A stretch of DNA of 47,946 nucleotides from Selenomonadales bacterium OttesenSCG-928-I06. Lineage in GTDB: Bacteria > Bacillota > Negativicutes > Sporomusales > Sporomusaceae. The notes beneath the pieces were generated by a model. The model was not told the DNA's origin. It saw nothing but the letters and a program-made list of their open reading frames with translations, and searched no databases. Made by a program: the position numbers and the translations under genes. Positions 18,113-27,648 of this stretch are shown piece after piece (positions within the stretch are counted from its first letter, which is position 1; each line of letters begins with the position of its first letter). Location of the stretch: positions 1 through 47,946 of the forward strand of contig JAJDHX010000006.1 of the NCBI GenBank assembly GCA_030266395.1, written 5' to 3'.

Positions 18113-18772
18113 ATGATGAGAAAAACAGTAAATAAAAGTCTTGGATTAATATTAACTCTTATGATGTTATTTGGAATTTGTGGGTTTGTGGCAGCATCAG
18201 AAAATGCAGAAACTATCACCTGTACTGAAGCAATCGAGAAATTACAAGCTGGGAATAGCACTTATATAAATGCACTTAATAATTCTGCAAATATCTCTAG
18301 TGAAGTGCGAGTAGATACATATAAAAATGGTCAGCATCCTTATGCGGTAGTTATAACTTGCTCTGATTCCAGAGTGCCTCCTGAACATATTTTTACAGCA
18401 GGTATTGGCGAATTATTTGTAATACGCACAGCAGGCAATGTTGTAGGTGATTTTGAACTAGGCAGTATAGAATATGGTGCAGAACACTGTGGAGCAAAAG
18501 TAATTGTTGTGCTTGGTCATAAAAATTGTGGAGCTGTAGCTGCTGCTTTAGACGGTCATGCTGATGGCAAGATTGTAAATATAGTTGAAGAAATACAAAG
18601 TTGCCTTGGAGACACTAGTGATGTTGTTATGGCAGAAGATTTAAATATTAGAAATTCAAAAAACAGAATCATGGAAAGCAAAATTATAAAACACTTAATA
18701 GCTGAAGGCAAAATAGTTGTGTTAGAAGCTAAATACGATATAGAAACAGGTAAAGTTGATTTTTTGAATTAA
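18113..18772 (+). CDS. Exported beta-class carbonic anhydrase
   Basis: 219 residues. A signal peptide of about 28 residues (basic start, apolar core, ending FVAAS) sends it to the periplasm. The zinc site and catalytic dyad of beta-carbonic anhydrases are intact: C83, D85 and R87 in ITCSDSR, and H136 and C139 in LGHKNCGAV. It interconverts CO2 and bicarbonate. It is at the short end for the family. GAAAGGAA precedes the paired ATG codons. Flanked by its own promoter and terminator, so monocistronic. Exported beta-enzymes are less usual than cytoplasmic ones and may buffer the periplasm or retain CO2. Confidence 0.93.
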   Translation: MMRKTVNKSLGLILTLMMLFGICGFVAASENAETITCTEAIEKLQAGNSTYINALNNSANISSEVRVDTYKNGQHPYAVVITCSDSRVPPEHIFTAGIGELFVIRTAGNVVGDFELGSIEYGAEHCGAKVIVVLGHKNCGAVAAALDGHADGKIVNIVEEIQSCLGDTSDVVMAEDLNIRNSKNRIMESKIIKHLIAEGKIVVLEAKYDIETGKVDFLN

Positions 18773-18799
18773 AATAATTTTATAATGATATAAAATAAA

Positions 18800-18837
18800 C
18801 TAAACCCAAGTATTCAATTACTTGGGTTTAGTTTTTA
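18800..18837. terminator. Bidirectional terminator
   Basis: CTAAACCCAAGTA pairs with TACTTGGGTTTAG around a short loop, with TTTTT to the right. It serves the convergent carbonic anhydrase and RND genes. Confidence 0.85.
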
Positions 18838-18844
18838 GATTATT

Positions 18845-21800
18845 TTATTGATTCAAATCTATATTGCTATCTTTCTTACTAAATCTTCTCATAAGCATAT
18901 TTACTGCTACAAATAATACTGGAATCAAGAAAATTCCCAAGGTTGTGGCAGTAAACATACCGCCTACAACAGCGTTACCCATAGATGTTCTAGAACCTGC
19001 ACCAGCTCCTGTAGCTATTGCCAGTGGAATACAACCAATTATAAAGGCAAGTGAGGTCATGATAATTGGTCTTAAACGAAGTTTGGAAGCTTCTATAGCA
19101 GCTTTAATAGGTTCCATACCTGCATCTGTTCTTACTTTTGCATATTCAACTATCAAAATAGCGTTTTTAGCAGCAAGACCAATTAGCATTATCAGACCTA
19201 TTTGCATATAGATATCGTTTTCAAAGCCTCTAAAATACTGGAACAAGAAACAACCAAACAATCCTGTAGGCACTGAGAGAAGGACAACAAAAGGGATACT
19301 CCAACTTTCATATAAGGCAGCTAGACAAAGAAATACAAATATGATTGCCATTGCGAAGATGAGAGCAGTGGTAGATCCTGCTGCTTTTTCTTCTCTGCTT
19401 TGTCCTGTCCAGTCATAGGTATAACCTTCTGGTAAAACTTGTTTAGCAACTTCCTCAAGTGCTGCCATAGCCTCACCGGAACTATATCCGGAAGCAGGAC
19501 TACCGTTAAATTGTACTGATCTATAACCATTAAATCTGCTGATTGTAGTAGGTCCGCTTGTGGAAACAGGTTTTAGCAAGGTGTCAAGAGGTATCATTTC
19601 GCCTGCGGCACTTCTAACAAATAAAAACTTTGTATCTTCGATATTAGATCTATATTCTGCACCTGCTTGCATCACTACTTTATAAGTTCTGCCAAAAGCA
19701 TTGTAATCATTGATAGGATAGCCTCCTAAAAATGCTTGCAGGGTGGTAAATACATCACTGACTTTTACTCCTAATTTTTCTACTTTTTCTCTGTCTACTT
19801 CTAATTTATATGATGGAGTATTTATAGAGAAATTTGAAGAAATAGAAGTAATTTCCGGTCTCTTTTGAATAGCAGCTATGAACTGATCACTAATTCCTGC
19901 CAAGTCTTCTATTGTGCCACCAGAACGATCCTGAATAATAAAACTGAATCCACCCACTGCACCAAGACCAGGAAGCGATGGTGGCGTAAAGAACATAGTA
20001 GTAGCTTCTGGTCTGCTCATAGTAACCCCAAAAGCTTTAGCAACTTGTGATCCTATTTGCAGATCTTCAGATGTTCTTTCTTCCCATGGTTTTAGCGGAA
20101 CGAAAACACTTGATGCACTTGATTTTAAGCTTGATGTAGCCAAATTATATCCAGTAATTATTAAAGTGTCTTCTACTCCAGGCAAACCTTTTATTGGTTT
20201 AATTATATCATTGGCAACTTCACGAGTTCTAATAAGGTTAGTTGATTCAGGCAGTATTACCACACCTAGATAATAACCTTGATCTTCATCAGGAACAAAT
20301 GAAGTAGGAAGCATTTGAGCTAATCCCACAGCCAGAACTACTATTACAAGTAGAGAAACTAGTCCAAGTTTAATTTTAGCAGTAAGTTTAGCTAAAATTT
20401 TTCCGTATTGTCTTGTCAGTTTTTCAAACCCAATATTAAATAGTCTAAAATAACGCTGTATTTTACCTGAATGAGCGTTTTCCTCATGAGGTTTTAATAA
20501 TAGTGTACAAAGAGCAGGAGTTAGAGACAAGGCAATAATTGCTGAAAGTCCCATAGATACTGCTATTGTTAAAGCAAATTGTCTATATAAAACACCTGTT
20601 GTGCCACTCATAAATGCTACTGGAATAAATACTGAAGCAAGAACAAAAGCTATTGCCACAACCGGGCCTGAAACTTCTTGCATCGCTTTTATAGTAGCTT
20701 CTTTAGGAGCCATTTTATGATAACGCATGTTATATTCAACTGCTTCTATAACAACAATCGCATCGTCAACAACAAGTCCTATTGCCAGAACCATTGCAAA
20801 AAGTGTGAGTGTATTAATTGAAAAGCCTAATATCAAAAATGCCGCAAATGTACCTATTAAAGAAACCGGTACAGCAAGCATTGGAATTAAGGTAGCTCTT
20901 ACACTCTGCAAGAAAATAAAAACGATAATTAACACTAATAAAAGAGCTTCAAAGAATGTGTGACCTACTTCTTTTAAAGATTCTTTTACATAGATTGTGT
21001 TATCTACAATGTATTTTATCTCCATATCTTCCGGAAAATCTTTTGCAGCTGCATCAAAAACTGCTCGTACGTCTGCTACAGTTTGCAGGGCATTAGCATC
21101 CGGAGTTAGTTGAACCGCAAATATAGCTGCATCATTATGATTTAAATCACCACTATAAAAAAAGTCTTTAGATGCTAGTTCAACTTTAGCAACGTCTTTT
21201 ATTCTTATACTAGAACCTTCACTCTCAGAGCGAATGATTATATTGGAAAATTCAGTTGGATTTGCCAGACGTCCTTGTACTTGAACTGTATATTGATGTT
21301 CTTGCCCCGCAGGTGATGGCGGCTGCCCTACAGAACCTGCCGGAGCTTGAATATTTTGACTTGCCACAGCATTTTGAACATCTGTTACTGTAACACCATA
21401 CTGAGCCATTTTATCTGGTTTGAGCCAAATTCTCATGGCAAAATTTGAACCGAATTCAGCTATGTCACCAACGCCACCAACTCTTTTAGCATCATCAACC
21501 ATATAGATACTGCAATAGTTTTTTAAATATGTGCTGTCATAAGTACCATTAGGTGAATGCACTGCTACAACAAGTGCCATATCAGGCGATACTTTACTTG
21601 TAGTTACTCCTGTGTTTATAACATCTTGTGGCAGTGAAGCCTGAGCCTGGGCAACTTTATTTTGCACTTGTACTGTTGCCATATCTATATCAGTACCAAG
21701 ATCAAATTGAACAGTTAAACTGTACATGCCATTATCTGAACTGGATGAAGTCATATATTGCATGTTTTCTATGCCTGTGATCCCGGTTTCTAAGACTTGG

Positions 21801-21985
21801 GCAATAGATTCTTCTACAACAGACGCATTGGCTCCTGTATAATTTGCACTTACGCTTACTTGCGGAGGTGAAATTTGCGGATATTGTGAAATTGGCAGAT
21901 TAAAGGCAGCTATAAGGCCTCCTATTGTTAGAAAGAGGGAAACCACAATAGCAAATATAGGTCGGTCGATAAAAAACCTAGCCAT
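18845..21985 (-). CDS. RND efflux pump, HAE1 (AcrB-like) family
   Basis: 1046 residues, the normal length. It starts MARFFIDRPIFAIVVSL, the standard HAE1 N-terminus, and has 12 membrane segments around two large periplasmic loops. The proton-relay aspartates appear in GLVVDDAIVVIEAVE, and the second-half counterpart in AAKNAILIVEYAK. It forms the inner-membrane trimer of a tripartite drug pump with the adaptor encoded 14 bases upstream. No outer-membrane channel gene is in this operon or elsewhere in the window, so a TolC-like protein must be supplied from another locus. Confidence 0.96.
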   Translation of the reverse strand: MARFFIDRPIFAIVVSLFLTIGGLIAAFNLPISQYPQISPPQVSVSANYTGANASVVEESIAQVLETGITGIENMQYMTSSSSDNGMYSLTVQFDLGTDIDMATVQVQNKVAQAQASLPQDVINTGVTTSKVSPDMALVVAVHSPNGTYDSTYLKNYCSIYMVDDAKRVGGVGDIAEFGSNFAMRIWLKPDKMAQYGVTVTDVQNAVASQNIQAPAGSVGQPPSPAGQEHQYTVQVQGRLANPTEFSNIIIRSESEGSSIRIKDVAKVELASKDFFYSGDLNHNDAAIFAVQLTPDANALQTVADVRAVFDAAAKDFPEDMEIKYIVDNTIYVKESLKEVGHTFFEALLLVLIIVFIFLQSVRATLIPMLAVPVSLIGTFAAFLILGFSINTLTLFAMVLAIGLVVDDAIVVIEAVEYNMRYHKMAPKEATIKAMQEVSGPVVAIAFVLASVFIPVAFMSGTTGVLYRQFALTIAVSMGLSAIIALSLTPALCTLLLKPHEENAHSGKIQRYFRLFNIGFEKLTRQYGKILAKLTAKIKLGLVSLLVIVVLAVGLAQMLPTSFVPDEDQGYYLGVVILPESTNLIRTREVANDIIKPIKGLPGVEDTLIITGYNLATSSLKSSASSVFVPLKPWEERTSEDLQIGSQVAKAFGVTMSRPEATTMFFTPPSLPGLGAVGGFSFIIQDRSGGTIEDLAGISDQFIAAIQKRPEITSISSNFSINTPSYKLEVDREKVEKLGVKVSDVFTTLQAFLGGYPINDYNAFGRTYKVVMQAGAEYRSNIEDTKFLFVRSAAGEMIPLDTLLKPVSTSGPTTISRFNGYRSVQFNGSPASGYSSGEAMAALEEVAKQVLPEGYTYDWTGQSREEKAAGSTTALIFAMAIIFVFLCLAALYESWSIPFVVLLSVPTGLFGCFLFQYFRGFENDIYMQIGLIMLIGLAAKNAILIVEYAKVRTDAGMEPIKAAIEASKLRLRPIIMTSLAFIIGCIPLAIATGAGAGSRTSMGNAVVGGMFTATTLGIFLIPVLFVAVNMLMRRFSKKDSNIDLNQ

Positions 21986-21999
21986 TTATTTTCCCCCTT

Positions 22000-23178
22000 T
22001 TACTTTTTGTTTAAAGCTGAGATTTCTTCAGGAGTCATCATAGTTACTGCAACATCTGAACCTGGTTTAGCTTTAGTTAAACCTTCTACTATAACAGTGT
22101 CAGATGAAGTAATACCTTCTTCTATTATTTGAAAACTGCCATATTTAGGTCCCACTTTTACATTACGGCTTTCAGCTTTTCCTTCTGCATTTACTACCAT
22201 AACAAAATTTTTGCCTAATGTTTCGGTAATTGCTCTTTGTGGTACAAGAAGTGCACCTTTACGTTCTTGACCTACTAAGACTACTCTGACAAACATGCCA
22301 GGCATTAATACTTTATTGGGATTTGCAAATTCAGCTACAATACCAAGTGTTCCTGTAGTATCAGAAAGACCTTGATCTGCTTCTACAAGTTTACCTTCAA
22401 TAGGATATTGAGAACCATCGCCTAAAACTATATTTATAGGCATATCTTCTGGGTTTGGATATGGTCTTTCAGTTGTATCAAAACTATTTACTAATTCTAA
22501 ATATTCATTTTCACTTAAACTGAATTTAACACGAACAGGGTCAATAGAAGAAACTGTAGCAATCACAGTTTGTCCAGAAGTAACAAAATCTCCTGCACTT
22601 AAGTATTTAAGACCTATTCTGCCCTCTATAGGAGATGTTATTAAGGTATCATTCAAATTATCTTGAGCTTGTTTTACCAGAGCATTATTAGACGCAACTG
22701 ACGCTATGTTTCTTTCTTCTTTTGTCATAATTTGATCTAATTGCTGTTTAGAAGTAGCACCCACTTTATAAAGCATTTGATATCTGTCTACATCAATTCT
22801 GGTTTCACTTAAAGTAGCTTCAGCAGAAGCCAGACTAGCTTGTCTGTCCCAAAGTGCTGCTTCATAAGTACGTCTGTCTATTTGGAAAAGAGGCTGACCT
22901 TTTTTAACAGGATAGTTTGCATCAACCATTCTTTCTGTAATAAATCCTGTTACTCTTGATTTGATTTGAATTTCTTCTTTAGCTATAACAGAACCTACAT
23001 ATTCCCGAGATATAGGTGTGTCTCGCTGAATAACTTCAATACATTTAACAGACACTTTTTGAACTGTTGTTTGTTTGTTACTACAACCTGTTATCAGAAA
23101 TAGGCAAAAACAGGATAAAGCTACTACTGCCAATAAAATATTTAATTTATGAGATTTCTTTGAAATAATTTCAAACAA
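22000..23178 (-). CDS. RND periplasmic adaptor (AcrA/MexA-like lipoprotein)
   Basis: 392 residues. A signal with lipobox LITGC near residue 32 predicts a lipoprotein. The membrane fusion protein architecture follows: biotinyl-lipoyl half-motifs (GSVIAKEEIQIKSRVTGFI and PIEGRIGLKYLSAGDFV), an alpha-hairpin about 105-170, then beta-barrel and membrane-proximal domains. The start is a TTG at 23178, with GGGGGAG eight bases upstream and no in-frame ATG nearby. First gene of a two-gene efflux operon. Confidence 0.94.
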   Translation of the reverse strand: MFEIISKKSHKLNILLAVVALSCFCLFLITGCSNKQTTVQKVSVKCIEVIQRDTPISREYVGSVIAKEEIQIKSRVTGFITERMVDANYPVKKGQPLFQIDRRTYEAALWDRQASLASAEATLSETRIDVDRYQMLYKVGATSKQQLDQIMTKEERNIASVASNNALVKQAQDNLNDTLITSPIEGRIGLKYLSAGDFVTSGQTVIATVSSIDPVRVKFSLSENEYLELVNSFDTTERPYPNPEDMPINIVLGDGSQYPIEGKLVEADQGLSDTTGTLGIVAEFANPNKVLMPGMFVRVVLVGQERKGALLVPQRAITETLGKNFVMVVNAEGKAESRNVKVGPKYGSFQIIEEGITSSDTVIVEGLTKAKPGSDVAVTMMTPEEISALNKK

Positions 23179-23276
23179 AAAACTCCCCCGCTTTCATTTA
23201 GTTTCGAATGTTATTTGCCTCAATATATAAAATTCTGCTGAGATTAGCAAAATGCGTTTTAACTATTAAATCGCAA

Positions 23277-23313
23277 TAAAAAAGCATATGTTATATATTC
23301 ATTACATATGCTT
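23277..23313 (-). terminator. Terminator of the aroF-tyrA operon
   Basis: On the minus strand AAGCATATG pairs with CATATGCTT across a 14-base loop, followed by TTTTTT. It separates tyrA from the RND operon. Confidence 0.75.
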
Positions 23314-23372
23314 AAATTCCTTTTCAACTGCTTGAATTTATGAAAAAAACAAGCTGGAAGTTATTATTAATT

Positions 23373-24242
23373 TTATATGAATTCCCTGTTTTTAAGGCTT
23401 GCTTTTATAGATTGGGATTTTTGAAAATATTGACTTATCTTTTCTCTGTCTCCCTCTAAAATAGCAACTTTTAGTTCATTTAGCATATTTCTTAGTTTAT
23501 CTATATCTTTTATTATGTTTTCTCTATTGGTAAGGCAAATGTCTGTCCACATATGAGGGTCAGAAGAAGCCAGGCGAGTCATACTTTCAAAACCGCTGCC
23601 CATAAGGCTTGATACTGATCTTATATTTTCTTCTTCTATGATATTTACCAAAGCAGAAGATGTTATCTGAGGAATATGACTTGTTAAAGATATTATTCTG
23701 TCATGTTTTTTAATATCCATTTTGTGCTCGTCAGCACCCATTTTTTCAATCAGGTTTTTTACTTTGTCTACAGCTTCTTCGTTGATACCTTTATAAGGAG
23801 TAATCACATACTTTTTGCCAACAAATAAGTCTGCACTGGCTGCCAATGGTCCGCTTTTTTCACTGCCTGCCATTGGATGTGCCGGTACAAAATGAACACC
23901 TGGCGGTAACAAGGCTAAGATGTCTTCTGTTATATGTTCTTTAGTACTGCCTACATCTGTTATAACAGCATCTTTTTTCATATAAGGCGCTATCTCTTTT
24001 ACAACATAAATCATTTGTAACATTGGCAGTGCCAAAAAAACTACTTCAGCTTGTTCTACAGCCACTTTAATATTATTTGTAACATAGTGGACTGCTTTTA
24101 GTTTTAAGGCACTGTTCATTGCTTCCGGATCGTTATCAAAACCAACTATAGCAATTTCGCCTTCAAATGTTTTTCTCAAAGCAAGTCCCAAAGAACTGCC
24201 AAGTAAACCTAAACCAATAATGGCAACAGGAAAGTTTATCAT
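23373..24242 (-). CDS. tyrA: Prephenate dehydrogenase
   Basis: 289 residues. The Rossmann motif [13 protein letters not shown] at the N-terminus binds NAD(P), followed by DVGSTKEHI, the active-site block [13 protein letters not shown] and [12 protein letters not shown]. It oxidatively decarboxylates prephenate to 4-hydroxyphenylpyruvate in tyrosine synthesis. It is too short for the C-terminal ACT domain of many Firmicute TyrA proteins, so tyrosine feedback at this enzyme may be absent. The start overlaps the stop codon of the DAHP synthase gene by 4 bases (ATGA), indicating coupling. Confidence 0.95.
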   Translation of the reverse strand: MINFPVAIIGLGLLGSSLGLALRKTFEGEIAIVGFDNDPEAMNSALKLKAVHYVTNNIKVAVEQAEVVFLALPMLQMIYVVKEIAPYMKKDAVITDVGSTKEHITEDILALLPPGVHFVPAHPMAGSEKSGPLAASADLFVGKKYVITPYKGINEEAVDKVKNLIEKMGADEHKMDIKKHDRIISLTSHIPQITSSALVNIIEEENIRSVSSLMGSGFESMTRLASSDPHMWTDICLTNRENIIKDIDKLRNMLNELKVAILEGDREKISQYFQKSQSIKASLKNREFI

Positions 24243-25258
24243 AATGTAATCTTCCTCCCCAATGCTTCTGCTATAAGGACACAGTCTTTAACTAAATTAT
24301 TAAAATTCTCCGGAGTCAAAGATTGAGCTCCGTCTGAAAGAGCATCTTCCGGATTTGGATGAACCTCTATAATAAGACCATCTGCTCCGGCAGCAAGTGC
24401 TGCTTTGGCCATAGGTGCAACTAATTTCCATCTGCCTGTGCCATGACTGGGATCAACTATAACAGGCAAATGACTTATTTGCTTTAAAGCAGCAACTGCA
24501 CTTAGGTCTAGTGTATTTCTGGTATAATCTTCAAAAGTTCTTATACCTCTTTCACAGAGGATAACATTATAGTTTCCTTCGTTCATTATGTATTCGGCAG
24601 CATAAAGAAGTTCACTTAATGTTGCAGCAAGACCTCTTTTTAGGAGTACAGGTTTGTTTATTTTGCCAACAGCTTTAAGAAGCTGAAAGTTTTGCATGTT
24701 TCTTGCACCAATTTGCAAAACATCTGCATATTCTGCCACAATTGGGGCACTTTCGCTGTCAATTACTTCTGTAACTATTTTTAGACCTGTTTCTTCTCTG
24801 GCTTTTGCTAACATTTTAAGACCATCTTCTTCTAAACCTTGGAAAGAATACGGTGAAGTACGCGGTTTATAGGCACCGCCCCGCAAAAATTTTGCGCCGC
24901 CTTCTTTAACCAGTTTGGCAGACAAGATAAGCTGCTCTAAGCTCTCTACAGCACAAGGTCCTGCCATTATAGCAATTTCTAAGCCACCTATTTCTACGCC
25001 ATTTACATCTATTACTGTATTTTCAGGCTTAAAGTCACGAGTAACAAGCTGATAATTAGAAGTTATTGAGATTGTTTTCTCCACTCCGTGCATGGCTTCC
25101 AGGGGAATTTGGGTGATGATTCTCTCTGAACCAATAACTCCGATAATAGTTTTTACATCACCTTTAGATACATGAACTTTAAGTCCAAGTTCTTCTATTC
25201 TATTTATTATATTCTCAATTTGAGATTGTTTTGCAGTTTTGCTCATTATAATAAGCAT
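24239..25258 (-). CDS. aroF: DAHP synthase (type I beta) with N-terminal regulatory domain
   Basis: 339 residues. Residues 1-70 form a ferredoxin-like regulatory domain as in Thermotoga-type enzymes, where tyrosine or phenylalanine binding inhibits. The TIM-barrel catalytic domain carries [28 protein letters not shown], the KRGL strand and [10 protein letters not shown]. It condenses phosphoenolpyruvate and erythrose 4-phosphate, the first shikimate step. AAGGAGG precedes the ATG at 25258. Pairing with tyrA puts the first committed step of the pathway beside the tyrosine-specific branch. Confidence 0.96.
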   Translation of the reverse strand: MLIIMSKTAKQSQIENIINRIEELGLKVHVSKGDVKTIIGVIGSERIITQIPLEAMHGVEKTISITSNYQLVTRDFKPENTVIDVNGVEIGGLEIAIMAGPCAVESLEQLILSAKLVKEGGAKFLRGGAYKPRTSPYSFQGLEEDGLKMLAKAREETGLKIVTEVIDSESAPIVAEYADVLQIGARNMQNFQLLKAVGKINKPVLLKRGLAATLSELLYAAEYIMNEGNYNVILCERGIRTFEDYTRNTLDLSAVAALKQISHLPVIVDPSHGTGRWKLVAPMAKAALAAGADGLIIEVHPNPEDALSDGAQSLTPENFNNLVKDCVLIAEALGRKITL

Positions 25259-25340
25259 AAATATCCTCCTTAGGTAAACAAGAAAGCTTATATAGTAACT
25301 ACAATAAGTTTTATTTTAAGGGTTGTCAAGTGGTAAAAGG

Positions 25341-25544
25341 AAAAACTCACGATAAGTATCCATCTACTGCGTTTGTTCCAAATACCCCTCTGCCCTGGCA
25401 AAGCTCAAGCACAGCCAAAAACGCACGATAAGCGCCCATCTACTGCGTTGGTTTTTAAAATCAGACTGGTTATGTACTGCGTGTACACTGCCCAGCCTGA
25501 TTTTAAAAATCCGCCTTGTATCTGGACATTTCTCGTGCGTTTTT
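25341..25544. repeat. Nested palindromic repeats, copy C
   Basis: A full copy, in reverse orientation to copy A, spans 25417-25544: AAAACGCACGATAAG pairs with the right end CTCGTGCGTTTTT, the inner stem AAAATCAGACTGG with CCAGCCTGATTTT, and the tip is TGTACTGCGTGTACA. A lone left arm at 25341-25375 precedes it, with a 40-base spacer ending CAGCC, the same flank seen before copies B and D (CAGCC, AAGCC). The outer arm sequence differs from copies A, B and D, but still pairs with its own partner. It ends 11 bases from the stop of the next minus-strand gene. Confidence 0.8.
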
Positions 25545-25555
25545 GTTGGAAATGT

Positions 25556-26539
25556 CTATCTTTTCTTCTTGGATGGTGGGTCTATTGGTTTTATGTTTAT
25601 TTGCACAACTTCTGGAGATCTGTCTTTAATCAGCATGTCTACATGACTTTCTTTATCAGCAAAAGATGGGGCTTCTGAAGCGGTTGTCTGCGAATCTGGC
25701 ACTTGATTAATTGCCATTGATGGCACTTCTTGAGAAATACTGTCTCCTTGCTGCATTGCTGCTTGAGCTATAATATCTGAAGCCACTTCAACCGAAACTT
25801 CATGAGATTTGGCAATTTGATTTAAAACTTCTGAATCTATTTGAGGCACATCTGCCACAAGCAGTTTTTGCCATCCTGATATAACATAGGTTTTTTTGTA
25901 TAGGTTATACTGGTTAATATCAGGGCCAAGATCTTTGTAAATACCCAGCATCTTTTTAACTACTATTATTATATCTTTATAGCTTCTTATATAATCTTTA
26001 ATTGCAACTCTAAAAGAAATTGTAATATCGTCCCCATATGGTTCTACAGGGGTTATCAACAGGTCTAAAACTGTAATTGTATTTGATCTGAAAACACCAT
26101 ACGTTTTTTTAGGGATCTCTAAAGTATAAAACTGGTTATCAGGTTTTTTTACTCTAACTGTTACATCTCTTAAATCATATGGTAAATCTTTTTTTATCAT
26201 GAGTAAATGTCTGATATTTGTGGCAGAGTTAAATGCCATTAGGTCAAAATAGCCTATATCGTTTGATGAAGGGTTTATTACATAAACAGAAACGCCTAAA
26301 CAGCCTTGTTCACAAATAATATCATTAGGATATTCGTTAAAATAGATTTTTTTTCTTGGAACAACTGTAATTTCTTTATCAAAGTAAGCATCCAGTGATG
26401 TTCTGTTTTTATTTAAATTATACAGAGAGATTAATAGAGCAAAGATAGCAATTAAAAACAACATTTGTTCACTGGAAGAAAGCATTTTTATATTTGCTAT
26501 AATTTCAGAAATGCTCATGTTTGCAAGATTTTCAAGCAT
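25556..26539 (-). CDS. Single-pass membrane protein of unknown function
   Basis: 327 residues. One hydrophobic helix (about 24-42, EQMLFLIAIFALLISLYNL) anchors the protein. Residues 50-215 look like a beta-rich domain with many Val/Ile-Tyr strands. Residues 235-327 are rich in Gln, Ser, Pro and Glu and probably disordered, ending in a PPSKKKR basic tail. No family recognised. AAGGAG precedes the ATG. It stands alone between copy C of the palindromic repeat and an intergenic region with two terminators. Confidence 0.75.
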   Translation of the reverse strand: MLENLANMSISEIIANIKMLSSSEQMLFLIAIFALLISLYNLNKNRTSLDAYFDKEITVVPRKKIYFNEYPNDIICEQGCLGVSVYVINPSSNDIGYFDLMAFNSATNIRHLLMIKKDLPYDLRDVTVRVKKPDNQFYTLEIPKKTYGVFRSNTITVLDLLITPVEPYGDDITISFRVAIKDYIRSYKDIIIVVKKMLGIYKDLGPDINQYNLYKKTYVISGWQKLLVADVPQIDSEVLNQIAKSHEVSVEVASDIIAQAAMQQGDSISQEVPSMAINQVPDSQTTASEAPSFADKESHVDMLIKDRSPEVVQINIKPIDPPSKKKR

Positions 26540-26673
26540 ATATTTTTCTCCTTAAAGAGATTTTGCTAATACGACACTTATTGTTGTGTCATTATTTTAA
26601 AAAACTAAATCTTTTATATATTTTATGTATGAAATTTTACTAAGTTAACATTTTAAAATTTATATCTACAGAA

Positions 26674-26706
26674 AAAAGACACCAGAAATTCTGATGTCTT
26701 TTTTCT
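26674..26706. terminator. Orphan bidirectional hairpin terminator
   Basis: AAAAAAGACACCAGAA pairs with TTCTGATGTCTTTTTT with practically no loop beyond the centre, and has A and T runs on both sides. No annotated gene ends here from either side, since the secreted-protein gene to the right has its own terminator at 26858-26898. Confidence 0.65.
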
Positions 26707-26732
26707 TCTTTTTGGCTAATAGAAAGGAGTAC

Positions 26733-26819
26733 ATGTCTAATAGGTCAATGGTGCGGGAGGATATTTATATAAATATGGCTTTGTCACTTTTGCAGTCTTT
26801 TATATTTGATTGTTATTAA
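26733..26819 (+). CDS. Possible 28-residue small ORF
   Basis: Between two terminators, AAAGGAG stands three bases before an ATG, opening a frame of 28 codons starting MSNRSMVREDIY and ending in an apolar stretch ALSLLQSFIFDCY. The spacing from ribosome binding site to start is short and no family is known, so this is a weak call; it would explain the otherwise orphan terminators. The 370-base gap 26540-26909 otherwise contains only these hairpins. Confidence 0.2.
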   Translation: MSNRSMVREDIYINMALSLLQSFIFDCY

Positions 26820-26857
26820 ATATATATGAAATAAAATGATTTTTAAGACCTAATAAA

Positions 26858-26898
26858 AAAACTGAGAATAAATGTAATCACGTTCATTCTCAGTTTTT
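26858..26898 (-). terminator. Terminator of the single-module secreted protein
   Basis: AAAAACTGAGAATAAATG pairs with CATTCTCAGTTTTT-type sequence with A/T runs outside. It lies just after the stop codon of the gene ending at 26910. Confidence 0.75.
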
Positions 26899-26909
26899 AA
26901 AATTATTAT

Positions 26910-27488
26910 TTAATTTTGTTTTTTAGTATGAGCATCATTAGATACTTGATCTAAAACATTTGTTATATCAGTGCAAAGCATAGTATAATACTTAGCTAAT
27001 TCAGAGTTATCATTTAAAGATATCTCTATACCGCTTTTTTGATATACAATCTCACCTTTATCACCATAATAACTGGTTTGGATTATATTAACTGTTTTAG
27101 CTCTTACATTATATTTCAGAGTTTGTCCAAGACCCCAAATTTTTCCTTCTTGAACTGCAGCTTGTTTTTTCAGTTCAGAATTTTGCTTTGCATCATTATC
27201 AATAACTTCTTTTAATTCTTTTTTTGCTGCATCATTTAAAGATTCTACAAAAATACGTGCTTCCCAGTTTCCGTTTTTATTAAATCTATCCCAAGATGTT
27301 AATCTGTTAAGATCATCATACAATATGTAATAAGCATAATGTTCATTATTAAACATTTTAACCAAAGTACCTTGATCCACAAAACCTGGAGTTAATTGTA
27401 CCACTTGAGGTGCAGCTTGTACGGAAATTGAGCCAAACATAAATGCAACAACTAATAAAATAGTTAATATTTTAGAAATTTTTTTCAA
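26910..27488 (-). CDS. Small secreted protein, single-module relative of the duplicated pair
   Basis: 192 residues from a TTG at 27488 preceded by GAGGT eight bases upstream. The frame is open further upstream, but that part has no ribosome binding site, and the TTG start gives a proper signal peptide (LKKISKILTILLVVAF ... VQA, cut before APQVV). The mature protein aligns by eye with each module of the proteins at 6.6 and 7.8 kb: aromatic-rich start, ARIFVESLND strand-helix, KIWGLGQTLKYN, and YYGDKGEIVYQ, then tail KYYTMLCTDI. Function unknown; periplasmic or surface location is likely. Confidence 0.8.
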   Translation of the reverse strand: MKKISKILTILLVVAFMFGSISVQAAPQVVQLTPGFVDQGTLVKMFNNEHYAYYILYDDLNRLTSWDRFNKNGNWEARIFVESLNDAAKKELKEVIDNDAKQNSELKKQAAVQEGKIWGLGQTLKYNVRAKTVNIIQTSYYGDKGEIVYQKSGIEISLNDNSELAKYYTMLCTDITNVLDQVSNDAHTKKQN

Positions 27489-27613
27489 CTTAATTACCTC
27501 ACTTTTTAAACTGTTTTTTAGATAATATATAAATTCTCTATATACTTTTCTTATCCTTCTAACGACAAAATAAAATAAAATAATAAAAAGATTAATTTTT
27601 TGCACGACTTTTA

Positions 27614-27642
27614 TTGACAAATATCGACAAACATGGTATAAA
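27614..27642 (+). promoter_or_regulatory. Strong predicted promoter of an intergenic RNA
   Basis: TTGACA, a 17-base spacer and TATAAA with further A/T: almost consensus, among the best promoters seen in this window. Transcription should start near 27649. Confidence 0.75.
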
Positions 27643-27648
27643 ATAATT

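Noticed and set aside
18031-18261. Minus-strand 76-codon frame over the start of the carbonic anhydrase gene
   Set aside because: Antisense shadow of a clear gene; no ribosome binding site.
25373-25678. Plus-strand 101-codon frame
   Set aside because: It runs across the palindromic repeat C and the 3' end of the unknown membrane protein gene, with no ribosome binding site or family resemblance.
27489-27620. N-terminal extension of the single-module secreted protein
   Set aside because: It would place 44 basic and apolar residues before a normal signal peptide and overlaps the divergent promoter region; the TTG at 27488 has a ribosome binding site.
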